From: Rotaria sordida
Taxonomy: Eukaryota > Rotifera > Eurotatoria > Philodinida > Philodinidae
DNA length: 64,000 bases
Assembly (NCBI GenBank): GCA_905250125.1
Contig: CAJNOL010000292.1
Span: 1 to 64,000, forward strand
Reading direction: 5' to 3'
Every line of letters begins with the position of its first letter. Positions within the stretch are counted from its first letter, which is position 1. A program made the translations under genes and the position numbers. Shown piece by piece: positions 52,276-64,000 of this stretch. Below the pieces are notes generated by a model, which was not told where the DNA came from, made no database searches, and worked only from the letters and a program-made list of their open reading frames with translations.

Positions 52276-54624
52276 ATAGTTAAATATTGGAGTTACAAAA
52301 GCTAAAACTGGAATCTCTTCTTTACTACTCTATATTGTTGATTGATGTCTGTTTATATGGAGATAGTTTATATGTATCACTTCAATGACAAAAAAAAATT
52401 CGTAAATCAAAATATTTCTAGGAAATCAAGAGAGTCAGAAAAGAGAAACCTGGACTGATATTTAATTTTTTCTATCCATGTGAAATATTCTGCTGTTTAC
52501 TATCTTTTAGTAGTAATGCACTAAATTTTCAATAGAGTTGAAAGATTCGTATCATTTATCATGTATATTATTCGTAGGATTCTTCTTATCAAATAATATT
52601 TTTTATTTCAAAATGAGACTTTCTGATTCAACTGATTCACTGATTGTTAAGAATGTCATCAAACGAAACATGAATATAAACGGAATATCAATTAAATAAA
52701 AACTAGTATAACATATCCCCCTGTGAAAAATAAATGGAACACTTAATTTTTTCGCTTAATTTTCCATGCTATTGTCATTATTGAGTGAGAAGACTTAAAC
52801 TCTATGTCATGTACTCTTGCATTCTTGTAACAAATATTTATAGATTTTTTTGTCATTTCCAATTTTCCTTGTTTTTTTATTCACATTAAACTTTCCGAAA
52901 CGAATCAAATGATAGTCATTGTTTGCAACTGTTTGAAGAGTAATGCACAAAAAAAAGGGTGTGGGTGTGCACCCTCCCGTTCAATGTCTTTTTTCTAATT
53001 TTGTAACGAACGTTCTAGCACATAAAGGTTTGCTAGTCTTCCTGTCAAACAAGATGACTGATGCTTTCATTCTAATTACGCTACAACATGTCTAATCTAT
53101 TCATTGAAATTCGTTGGTTTTACAAAAAGAATTATAACCGAATTTCAACAAGCAATCGTTCATTAATTCTATTGTTCTGTCGAATTCATGTCAGCACTAC
53201 CTAGATTTTGTTTCAATTCATAGTCCAGTATATTTTTCAGTGCTTTGTATGCTTCTTCAATAGACACCAAAGGTTCACGCTTGTAGCCAGCAATTGGCTT
53301 AAGCATTTGCTTTGATTCATCGTCCAAGCAAACAAAAAATAAGTGAAGACGGACGGCATGGCTAGTCCGAAATGTCTGGAAAACTCGTCAGATCTAGTCT
53401 GAAACGTCTTCCACAGCCGTCATGACCAGTTACCTTGACAAGAAATGTTCTGCAATCACGTCTGGATTGGCCCAGGACTTTCTTGAACCTCTTTATGTCT
53501 AGTCCTCTTGTCCATCTATCCCGTTCAGACTAGTTCGTAGAACAGAAAAAAAAATTAAAAAAAGAAGACGAAAGATGGATTCAAACATTCAATCCACCAT
53601 TATTCAATATCTGACGGATATCATGACGGTAGACTATGATGTAGAGATAGACATACATCGGTTTATACAGATTAGATCACAGAGTGACTTCTGTCCATCT
53701 GCCAGGCAATCAGAAATTAGTCGAAGTCAAGCGATTGTGACTATTCTAAAATGTCTTGAACGGTAGTCAGAATTAGTTTAAATTACTCTATGTACTAGTC
53801 AAGACTCATCCAGTTTTTTGAGAGTGTACCGTCAATCGTAGTCGAGAATAGTCTAAATACTGCAAACAACTCATCCTGTTTCGACTAAGCTGTTCTACTA
53901 ATTTGTTAAACTGATTAGCAATGAAAAGATCAAGAAGTAGAATGTAACATAAAGATTTTTTCGATATTTGTATTATTTCCTTGCAATAACCGATGTTATT
54001 GATATAGTTTTTAATTTGAGTGACAATTAGAAGAGGTCTTTAAAATTAATACTGAAGTCAAGAATAGGCAACATCTTTTGCACATCCATATTTTGATATG
54101 TCTCATGATATTTTATACTTTCGTATGCAAAAAAAATTCAAAATTATATCAAAGCATTAAAACGTATGAGAAAGTAAAATGCACAATTTTTGTTTCTTAT
54201 AGAGAGAAGTGCAAATGAATATATTTAAAAATTTATTACATGTGTAAAAGTGAATTGAACATATTTAATTTAAGGATATATTTAAATAGCACAAATTTTT
54301 ATTGATCTGTATATTTAAAACGCGCACTTGAAATTTAGGGTTAAATTAAATCATAATATCAAAAAATATTTAGTTTATTTTAACTTTAAATAATTTTAAA
54401 TTTATTTTTGCACTAAAAAATTTTTTTCAGAGTAATTATAATTACTTCTAATTGATAATAATCAGAAGATACATCTCAAAAAAATTAAAAGTTTTTTAAT
54501 TTACTTTGTTTAGTGTTGTCGAAATAATTCTTTTTATTTCTGTGAAAATAATTTTTTATTCAGATGAGAACTTGAAGAAAACTTCGAGTAAAATTGTATT
54601 ACATGACATCTAGAAGTTAACCTC
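52276..54624. other. Intergenic with scattered ctagtc words
   Basis: No gene seen. A GC-richer part at 53340-53900 contains many near-repeats of (a/t)ctagtc(c/t). A short G-rich word, gggtgtgggtgtgcaccc, lies at 52957-52974. Confidence 0.4.
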
Positions 54625-54710
54625 TTGATCGTATGGCTCAATGGTCTCAATGATAAGTGAGTGATATATTGTATGTAAGTTTGAATCTGATCGTCATCCT
54701 TACAGATTTC
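54625..54710 (+). repeat. Possible tRNA-derived (SINE-like) relic
   Basis: tggctcaatgg at about 54640 matches the RNA polymerase III A box and agtttgaatct at about 54679 resembles a B box, with tRNA-like spacing. Flanking gatcg words could pair as a short acceptor-like stem. No anticodon stem could be drawn reliably, so it is not called as a tRNA gene. Confidence 0.3.
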
Positions 54711-56252
54711 AATTTAGACTAGTCCCGACTCGACCACTACATAAAACCACAACCTGTTATCTATGACGTCGTGGATGCTCTTACTTTTTTTGTAATTTAA
54801 AATCGTTTTTCTTGATAAGCGTTAGGACGGTAGAACATGTCTAGCCTTTTTCTTGAGAAGACTAGAAATAACAGACCGAATGACACCCATCAGTTAAGAC
54901 GTGAACTATGGACTGCAATTGATTTCGCACTAGTCATGTGCCAGGACTTTTTGAGAAAAAGACTAGACAGGATATACCGACATGACTAAAAATACGATTA
55001 ATCTTTTTATTCGTCCTTTGCTCACCTAGGTTACCAGTGTTTGAAACCTGATCATGATTGTTTGAATTTGATGTTGCCATACGTTTATGTGCGTTTCCTA
55101 CCTGGCAACGTCAATAATATTTGAATGTTGTATTTTGCTGCACAACTAACTTGCTTTAATAAGCGACGAACCGAACAAATAAACAGCAAAACAACATCAA
55201 TGGAAAGGATATTTGAGATATATTTTTGTGCTTCAATGTTTCATACACCACCGAAGTAATTATGCGCATTGCACATGAAAGGGGATGTTTTGTTGACATT
55301 AGTATGTTTGTCTTTCGATGTGAAGAGTATGAAGGCAGAGCAGAAAAATTTTAGTCAACATCGAATGCAATAATAAGTGAAAGAATTCTATTTCATTAAT
55401 GGAAATTTTTGTAATGGAAATTTCAATAAAAAATCATATTTTCTAAATAAAGAATTACAATATTTTAAATAAATCAAAATATGTATCAACACTTGTATGG
55501 TATTTTAGAACGTAAGATCGCAAGTATAATTCTTCGAGAGTCAAAATGCTTTCAAAAGTTGATGAATTCAATCTATTACTTTGTATCAAAAAAAAATAAA
55601 ATTATTTTATGATATCAATTTTATCATTTTTTCTATGAAAACTGAAATAGTATATCTGAGTATTATTCATATCCTCTCTTGTTTCATCATCATTATTTCA
55701 ACTGAAAATTTTAGCATTATCACTTACACCGTTTCAATTATACAACTAGTGATCTATGAAATTACTGTAACAATAATTTCCCTAAGATCATACAGACGTA
55801 TCATGGCTATAGTTATAACGTAACTGAATTATCGAATCTCTTTCATACAATTGAAAATAGTGTCAACAACAAAAAATTTATGTATAGCACGCAGGCAAAA
55901 TATTTAAAAAAAATTCGTTATCATAAATTTTTCTGTCTGCCTATGGCAATGTTTCTGATCAAGAAACTGGTCGAACATCGCAAAAAATAACTCAAGAAAG
56001 AAGCACTTGAAATAAAGAACAAATAAAAGAAATACAATGAATAAAAACATTTTCATTCTTTCAAACTTGCCTGCAGTATTATTTCAACCATTAAAAACGG
56101 AAGGGAAGAAATATACGAAAGAATAAAAAAATGATGAATTGTATATTTCAACCAGATTTATGATAAAATAATCACTAAAATCATAGAATTTGGTTGACAA
56201 AAAGCTTTTTTTTTTTGTATAAAATTTTAGAACAATAAATTTATTGCTTAAA
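54711..56252. other. Intergenic, VWA8 3' flank
   Basis: Further ctagtc-like words at 54715-54970. The plus-strand open frame 55581-55823 is hydrophobic and AT-driven without motif. The last few hundred bases probably contain the VWA8 3' UTR on the minus strand. Confidence 0.4.
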
Positions 56253-59200
56253 TTAATGCAAAACATCGGAAGTAAAGATAGTCTTTAATACTTTCGGTAT
56301 TTGACTTGTTTCTAAACAAACAAAACCTTTTCCCGATGGTAAATTCTGTTGTAAATGTATTGCTTGTTGTCCTAATGATCCAATAAACATTGCAAAACAT
56401 TGAACATTCTCATTTGATTGTAACATTTTTCCAAAGACTTTCGGTGATAAACCATATCGATCAAAATTAGCATCTGATATAACAATAACAAAACGTTCAT
56501 CAACTGTATCATCTGGTTCTGCTTGTAATGCATCAATAGCTGTTTTTAAAGCTGGTAATGTATTATCACCAGAACTACAAAACATTGTATGTGTATGCAT
56601 AAGTTTTAATAATTTTAAACGTTCTTTATTATTTTTTGGTGGTTGATGTTTTCTAACAAGTTCAATTGAATGTTCATCACCTGAATGACCAACAATATCA
56701 TAAACAAATTTATGTTCAAAACCAGCTAATGATTCAAGAAACATTAATACACATTCACATTGACGTTCTAAACGATTATCAACACCATTAAAACGATACA
56801 TTGATGCAGATAAATCAACAACTAAACGAAGACGTTTAGCTTTTGTTTGAGGACTACCAGGTTCAGGTGGAACATCAGCACGATATTTATATATAGATTT
56901 TTCACCAATAATACCTTCAATTAATTTTCTTTCATCCCAATCACCCGTTGTACGATGACGCTAAAAGAAAAATTCATTAATCTATTAAATAAAAAATAAA
57001 ACTATATATCTTAGATATGTTTACCACCCATTGACGATCATGTGATTTAGCTTCTAATGATTCAATAATTGAACGAAGCATTTTAATTTCACTTGAAATT
57101 TTCTTTAAATATCCTTCATAAACATCATGTTCATATTCTGACATTTCAATTTCTTTTAAACGTTCTTTAAAAACTTTTTGACCTAATTCTCTTGCTGCTT
57201 TTCGAATATGTTCAGGTACTGCTGCTTTTACATCATCAGGAACTTGATAAACTTGATGACCACTATCTAAACGATATGGTCCTCCAATACCACCAAGACC
57301 TAAACAATAACAGAAATCTATAGTTAAAAACAAAACAAAGTATCATTAAATATACCTGCAGTATCTCGACCACCACTACCACCAGCCCATTGATTTCCAC
57401 CAACATGTGGATTATTTGCTGGATCAACTTTTCCATGTTTAGGACTACTTAAATCAGTTTTTCCATTTTTTAAATATTCAATATCAAGACTATGTGTTCC
57501 TGATTGATTTGTATTTTTATGCCAAGCATCTAATGATATTTGTAAATGACTTGGTATAATTTCCCATTGATGAATATTAGCATGAGCATCGATTGTTATT
57601 AATGAACCATCATTATATTGAGCAGCAATAATACCTGAACCAGATTTAATTAACATATGCCATTCATGTTGAGATGTTGTTGAACGAGAATATTGTTGCT
57701 GTTGTTGTGGACGTTGAATTGGAATATAAGTTATGAAATGATTTTTTAAATCGATTAATTCCATATAAGTAAGAATTGATGAATCAGGAAAATCATGTTT
57801 TATTCTGAAAAAGAAAAGAATGTAATGAATTATTTCAAGAAAATTAATCATTCAACATACGTAAATTTTTTATCAATTTCATTTTTTGCATAAAATGAAG
57901 CAATCAATGAATGTTGTTTATTAATAAATGTTTGTAATCGTCGTTTTTCATACATTTCTTGTGGTGATACATCACCGGATGATATTATTTTTGTTCTTTT
58001 AAATCTTTCAACAATAAGATTATTATTTGTATTTGAAATTATTTTTCCTAAATAATCATATGAACTTGAAAACCATAATGAATTATCATTAAAATATCCA
58101 CCACTATTAGCTAAACCGATTGTATCAAGATTATGTTGAATCATTGATATATTTGGTTTTTGTTCATTATTTATATTGAAAAGATATGAAGATGAAGATT
58201 GTTGAACATAATCAGTAAGTATCCATTGATCACCAAATGGTATAACATGACGAATTGAAAATGGAAGTTTAATTTGTTGAGATATATTTTTAATAAAATC
58301 AATAATATGAATTGAATTATAATTATGAATATATTGTAGAAGTTGACCATTTGTTGGATTAAATGAGGATCGTGATATAGATGTATTTCGTTGAGAAAGC
58401 ATTTCATTAAATTTACGTGTTATTGCTTGTGTTAATGGAGAAGGTGATGAAATAGTCGATTGAATAAGAGCATTTCGACCAGTATCTAGATCAACTAATG
58501 CCCATGTTTGACTTGTTAAATCACCAACAATCACTTGTTGTTCATTTCCAGGTATTACATGTAGCTAAAGACAAAAGAAAAACAAATGTAAATTAGAAAA
58601 TAAACATGATCTGATGTAAACAAATATTTACTTGATAATTTGGTGTAGTAAATCGATTTGTACTATCAATAAATATAGAATGTAAATCAATTTTTTTTGC
58701 TTGATTTTCACCTAATTTAAATATCCATAATGAAAGTGGATTACCAGTTAATATAAGTACAGATTTATTTTCATTTAAAACTTTAAGATCATGTACATAA
58801 GATGTTTCATCTAATGGTAATCGATATTTATAAATTAATTCAGAAAAATTTTGTGTTCTTAAATCAGTTCGATTAATTGATTGAATAATTTTTATTGATG
58901 ATTTATTTGATTTTTCATTTAAAATAATTGATGATGATGATGATTGTTCAATATTTCCATCATCAATCATCATAATTGGCCAAGTTTCTTGTTTCGAAAT
59001 AAGTTTTAATGGATGATTTATAGCTAAATTTACTGTTCGATTTTCAGTATGAAATGGTATTCCATAACGATGAAGAATTGATCGTAAACGATCAATAATA
59101 TCTGTATTATAATTATCTAAATCAAATACATTACGAATAACATCAGCTAATGAATCATTTGGAAACATATTTAAATGTTTAACAATTGAAACAAGTTCAC

Positions 59201-62200
59201 GTAAACTATATGGATATGAAATAATACCATCGATTGATAATTGTCTTAATTCAGTAAATACATCAACTAATTGTTCAAGTTTTTTACGTTCAATATTTGG
59301 ACCAAAATTTTGTAAAAGTATAATTTCACTTTCACGAGGAGGATTAAGAATTGGAAATGTTGAAAAATGATCACCCAAACTTAAGAAAAAACTAAAAAAA
59401 AAAGAAAACTTTATTCAAGAAAATATCTATGATATTAATTTACTCATTTCCAAGAAATGGAAATCCAGGTCTATTAGCTAAAACAATCATTCGAAAATTT
59501 GGATGTGTTCGAATAATCATATTTGATGGTATTGTTGTTATATTTCCTGTGTCTTTTGGATAAACACGTCGTCCATCACTTAAAAACATTGAACCACTTT
59601 CAATTAATGATTTTAAAATACCCGTTACATTTGTTGGAGCTTTATCTGCTTCATCAATAACTGCAATTGAACCTTCTTTGATGGCTTTTATTAATGGACT
59701 ATCTTCATAAATAATTCGACCATTGATTATACTTGCTTGAATTGTTAAACTTTGAACAGTTGTATCACCTAAAATAAAAATTTTTCTTGAGAATTATTTT
59801 GAAGAAGATATATATATATTTTTTTTGTTATTTACGATGAAGTTGAATATATTCACGAGGTAATTTTAATGTTTGAAGATAATGATCAACAATACGATTT
59901 TTTGCTACTCTATGAATATGATAAAAAATAAAAATAAAAATAAACTTGTAAATACAAAATAAAATTAATCAAATTTACCCTTGAGGTCCAATTAATAGTA
60001 AATGTTCACCTAATAAAAATGATTCATGCATTTGTTGAATAATTTCACTATGAATTGGATTTTCATAAAAAATTGTAAAAGGAACTTTTGCTGCATGTTC
60101 AAATGATGATTTTAATGAATTCTTATTATTATTCATAATTGATTCTTTCCAATTGATATTTAATGATATTGTTTGTTCATTTACTTCAAGACCTGATTTA
60201 TTTAATGCTTCATAAAAAGCATCTTGAACAAGTCTTGGAAGAAATGGTGCAGATGTTTGTCGAATTAATTGATCACGTAATTGAATATGATAATTTGATG
60301 TATTAAATTTTAAATGTTTAGCAATACGTAAAACATTACGTGTTGATAATGATTGTGCAACAGTTTTTAATTGTGTTTCAGATGAATTTCTTAATTCATG
60401 AACAAATTGAAGAAGATGTTCAATAGCTGGAATTGATTTATTAGATGAAGATAAATATGAATAAACAATTTGACGTTCTTCAGTTAAATTTAATGAACGT
60501 ATTTGATGATATAAAAATAAATTTAATGTTTCAGCATTTAACCAATTTTGTTCACTTGAAGATTTTATTGAAGAACTTTCACTAGATCCAATATTACTGC
60601 TCAATGGTGGTTCAGCAAGAGCAATTATACGAAATGATGGATGAATTCGACGAATACTTTTTGATGGATTTTCTAAATGATCATATCGATCATGACTTTT
60701 AAAACAAATAAATCAATCAAATATTAAAAAAAAAAAAGAAACTATTTTTTATTTGAATTATTTACCGAAGAAGACGAGTTCCATCAGGCAGAAAAAGTTC
60801 ACGATCTTGTATAAGTCTTTGTAATGAAACTAACGTATCATTATTTAAACGATGTATACCATCGAGTACAAGTAATCGACCATGAATAGCTGCTTGTACT
60901 AATGGAGTATTTTGCCATAAAGTATCACCATTTTCATTAGTAATACGTTGTTGTAATAATTCACGTGCTGATAAATCTTTATAAAGTACAAAATATTCAA
61001 TTGGATAATTAAGTAATGAAGCAAATTGATCAATAATTAAACTTTTTCCACAACCTTTTGGACCAACTAAACATATATCTCCAATAGTATGACTTAATAT
61101 TAAATCAGAAAGAAGTTGATCATGATAAGAAGTACTAATAAATGTTGGTGAAGTAATTGGTAATGATGTATCATGAGCTGGTACCTAAATATAATAATTT
61201 TTAAATACTATTTAAAATTATTTTGAATCAAGTCAATGAAAATTTTCATCAAACTCGATTATAATTGACAAAAAAAATAATACCGTTATTTGATATTTTT
61301 TTCCATTGATTTCATAATCGACAATAGCTTTTGTTTCTTGTCGATTGATATTAAGAATTTTCTTTGATGATTTTTCTACTTGTTCTTGAATAGCTAATTG
61401 TTTAAACATATGTTGAATAGCTTGTTTTGATTCTTTTGAATTTTTATAAAGAATATCATATGGATAAATACGATGAAAACAATCAATAAGATTTATATTT
61501 GGAATTAATTCAGCTAAATGAACAGAAAGATTAAGACGATCAAATGGAAAATGTACTAATTTAAGAGTTTCTAAATCTGTTGAATTAATTAATGATGCTA
61601 ATGAAAGTAAATTTTCAATGAAATAACCTTCAACATTAGGATGCAATGTTCTAAGAAGATTTGTATGTTCAGTAAATGTTAATGGTACATTACTAATATC
61701 GCGTAACTATACAAAAAAGGAAATTGTCGTAATACAAAGAAAAACAACAAAGTATTGAAAATCGATTTACTTGAAATCGAGATCGTAATGGTGGATCAAG
61801 ACTATGTCCTCTATACTCTGCTAGTGGTGGTAATGTTAAAGCAATAACACGAAAATCTTCATGAACACGAATAAAATTCAATTGATCAAGTTGTTCTTTC
61901 GTATAAAATTTTAATAATTCATCAAAACGTTGTGTTGATACTAAAAATTGTCCATTATCTAAATTCATTTCACGATTTTCAAGTAAATTATTTAATATAG
62001 GTAAAACATTTCGTTCAGCTTTTTCTAAACCATCTAAAACAAGTGTATGACCATGTATTGCAGCATTAACAGCTGCTTGATTTATAAATAATGCTGTTTT
62101 ATTTTGAATTTCTCGTCGTTGTTTTATATCAGAATCAGTTGTATCACGAGTTAATTGTAAATATTGATATGGTTTACGAGTTAATTCAAGATAAGCAAGA

Positions 62201-62466
62201 ATAAGATGACGACGAGTTGGACCAGGTGGACCAACAAATAAAGCATCTTGTCCAAGTTTATCTTTTTTCATTAACCATTCAAGATGACGAATAAATGATA
62301 GTGGAAAAAAATTTTTTTCATAATACAATATTGGTATAAGTGATTGATTATTATCATTTGATGGAGTTACTGGACGCATGACAGATCCAATTCGAAGAAC
62401 ATCGGTAGTCACCGTACGAATGAATGTCGGACGAAAACATGCCAATTTTTTTGAAATGACAAACAT
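56253..62466 (-). CDS. VWA8: von Willebrand factor A domain-containing protein 8 (VWA8)
   Basis: Eleven exons: 62466-61771, 61706-61284, 61184-60766, 60695-59979, 59909-59836, 59768-59444, 59391-58632, 58564-57861, 57804-57356, 57299-57025, 56960-56253; 1849 residues in continuous frame (human about 1905). An N-terminal basic stretch fits a mitochondrial presequence. The first AAA+ module has the family's degenerate Walker A GPPGPTRR followed by LTRDTTDSDIKQRREI and GLEKAERNVLPILNNLLENR. The second has a full Walker A GPKGCGKS (about 414). The third has GPQGVAKNR (about 750) with the Walker B-like AVIDEADKAPTNVTGILKS. A beta-rich middle is followed by SSPKHGKVDPANNPHVGGN and AGGSGGRDTAG, hallmarks of VWA8. 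The C-terminal VWA domain keeps the MIDAS motif DLSAS (about 1664), then DIVGHSGD and SDANFDRYG. VWA8 is a mitochondrial matrix-side ATPase of poorly known role. The gene looks intact. Confidence 0.97.
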
Positions 62467-63054
62467 TGAACTTACCTTTCTTAAATAAAAAAAAAAAAGA
62501 TCAAAATTGACGAATATATATTATAAAAGTTCTTAAGTACTATAATTATCATTGAATGAAAGACTTTTTTCTCATATCCAATCGAGAAAAGAGGTACTTC
62601 TTTTTTTTTTTGTTCCTATCTCCGATTTCTTTTCCAACTTTTCGATATCTTAAACAAAGATAATAAATTAAATAAATTCTTCGTTCAATACGCAGTTTTT
62701 GTTCTGTAAATGTTTGATTATATTGTGATAGTTTGCAATCAATTCATCAAGAGTTAATGTATAAGTCTGTCCGTTTGTTTTCAATTCAAAAAGAAAAAAA
62801 AAATACTGTCTACAAAAAAAAAATGTTGATGTTGAAATTACAGACTGACAAACCGGAGTGAAAGAGTTCGGATAGGAAAAAAAGAGATAATACAACTACA
62901 AACTAAATAAATCACACGCGAATGAGAAAAATTACGCTAGAGACAATAACCAAATACGCATGACACAAATGACAAAGACAAAACATTGAATGCGTATAGT
63001 TTATTAAAATGTTAAAGTTCACGTGTTTTTATTTTTTCTTCTTATTCAGTAGTT
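62467..63054. other. Spacer between ATP synthase c gene and VWA8
   Basis: Contains the VWA8 5' region (an acceptor-like atttaag lies just upstream of its ATG). A minus-strand frame around 62668-62815 ends ELKTNGQTYTLTLDELIANY..., protein-like but with no start context or partner; it may be a 5' UTR or a relic. Confidence 0.4.
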
Positions 63055-63592
63055 TTAGAAAGCAAACAGCAGCCTAAAATAAACAAAAACAAAAAATATA
63101 TAAATGAATAAATTATTTAATAAAATAAAACGATAAATATACTTACATAAAAGCCATCATTAGGCAAAAAAGCCCCATAGCTTCGGAAAGAGCAAATCCA
63201 AGAATAGCATATGAAAAAAGTTGTTGTTTTAAACTTGGATTACGTGCATAAGCTACTACTAATGAACCAAATACTGTTCCAATACCTAAACAAAATCAAA
63301 TAGATGATTTACTATTTTTACTTATTTTAAAAATTAAAAAGAAAATTCTACCTGCACCAGCACCAGCTACACCAACAGTGGCTGCACCAGCTCCAATATA
63401 TTTAGCAGCTGAATCAATATCACGACGTATAACCGATGTAGCAATTGTACGTTGTGATGGAACCATTAATGAACTAGCCATACTTAATACTGGTAATTGT
63501 TGTTGAAATATAATTTGTCGGTTAGCTAATAATTGACCAAGACGACATAAAGCCGATGGTGATGAAATAGTTAGACGTGTTAATAATGACAT
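63055..63592 (-). CDS. ATP5MC: ATP synthase Fo subunit c, mitochondrial precursor
   Basis: Three exons, 63592-63352, 63285-63147 and 63073-63055; 132 residues. Residues 1-57 form a Ser/Arg/Leu-rich, acid-free presequence. The mature part starts near [20 protein letters not shown], followed by the Gly-rich first helix and the RNPSLKQQ loop. The second helix has [16 protein letters not shown], whose Glu is the proton-carrying carboxylate. The last exon supplies only six residues (MLLFAF). The protein forms the c-ring of the inner-membrane ATP synthase. A plausible 5' UTR intron (donor GTATGT near 63692, acceptor tctatag near 63635) lies upstream. It sits 588 bases upstream of VWA8 on the same strand. 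Confidence 0.97.
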
Positions 63593-64000
63593 TTTTTTTT
63601 TTAATAATGGATGGATTGAAAACAGATGATTATCTATAGAATCAAATTCAATATATATATATATGTATATAGTAAAAAAGAAAAAACATACCGAACAGTA
63701 AAAGCAATACACAAGTAGGCTTTGCGTTCTACACCACCAACAGTTTGTGTGCACCGAAAGAAAAAGAAATTGAGAACAGATGTCACTATTTAAAAAAAAC
63801 ATAATAAATTCAAAAAATATTTATTATTTAACAAATATATACATTGAAATTATTATTTATTGATTTTTATTAATAAAAATTGGAAAAATTTCTTTTTCAA
63901 TGTTATGAAAGTACTTTAAATAAAGTACGGACCCATAAGATATTTGATGATGGATCAGAGAAGTGTATTAATCCTTGACATTTGTTTCTATTGTATACTA
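63593..64000. promoter_or_regulatory. Upstream region of the ATP synthase c gene
   Basis: Includes the probable 5' UTR with an (AT)n run at about 63650-63670 and the presumed promoter beyond 63700. No TATA box could be assigned with confidence. No gene is seen at the right end of the window. Confidence 0.4.

Noticed and set aside
62668..62895. 75-codon minus-strand frame between VWA8 and the ATP synthase c gene
   Set aside because: Its N-terminal part is low-complexity Phe/Tyr from poly-T tracts; only the last ~35 codons look protein-like and no partner exon is visible.

Overview
The window looks like nuclear DNA of a small, AT-rich metazoan, most likely a bdelloid rotifer (Rotaria-like). 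The reasons are protein-coding genes split by many 45-80 base GT-AG introns, animal-type genes (a VWA8 orthologue, a CIN85/CD2AP adaptor, PP1, ATP synthase subunit c, a rhodopsin-like receptor), an intronless fungal/bacterial-type membrane reductase gene of the sort often reported as horizontally acquired in bdelloids, a TIR-domain relic, and abundant small DNA-transposon debris. The taxon is an inference; a monogonont rotifer is not excluded.

Layout. 1-2.6 kb: no gene seen. 2.65-3.9 kb (-): three-exon GPCR. 6.5-7.2 kb (+): decayed TIR-domain gene. 9.1-10.3 kb: a 1.2 kb palindromic (foldback-like) element. 10.7-12.3 kb (+): intronless TmpA-like membrane oxidoreductase, followed by a broken coiled-coil gene at 12.5-12.9 kb (-). 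14.0-15.4 kb (-): a tight run of four very small genes: TMA7, then three single-span membrane proteins in near-overlapping array (TGA directly abutting ATG, then a 28-base gap). 16.0-17.9 kb (+): PP1 catalytic subunit, 11 exons.

18-27.5 kb is transposon-rich: two diverged copies of a ~2 kb repeat, one interrupted by a dead mariner transposase, plus a dead hAT C-terminus. 28.0-30.9 kb (-): a CIN85/CD2AP-type adaptor with three SH3 domains, 15 coding exons. 31-36.3 kb: no gene recognised. 36.4 kb (+): a small unidentified ORF; 37.2 kb (+): remains of a BED-finger hAT transposase. 39.9-41.0 kb (-): a Gly/Tyr/Pro-rich protein with three copies of a Gln-Leu-Glu-Lys...Asp-Leu-Asn-Gly-Asp-Gly calcium-loop motif and a clear TATA box.

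45.1-47.7 kb is a 93-bp minisatellite. 50.1-52.3 kb holds a 143-bp MITE, a palindromic element, and a complete non-autonomous hAT-type element (51,040-52,267) with 8-bp target duplications and an internal 33-bp minisatellite. 56.3-62.5 kb (-) is a complete 11-exon VWA8 gene (mitochondrial AAA+/VWA ATPase), and 63.05-63.6 kb (-) is the ATP synthase c-subunit precursor, upstream of VWA8 on the same strand.

All exon joins given were checked by hand for GT-AG borders and reading-frame continuity; family assignments come from recall of family sequences, not from a search.
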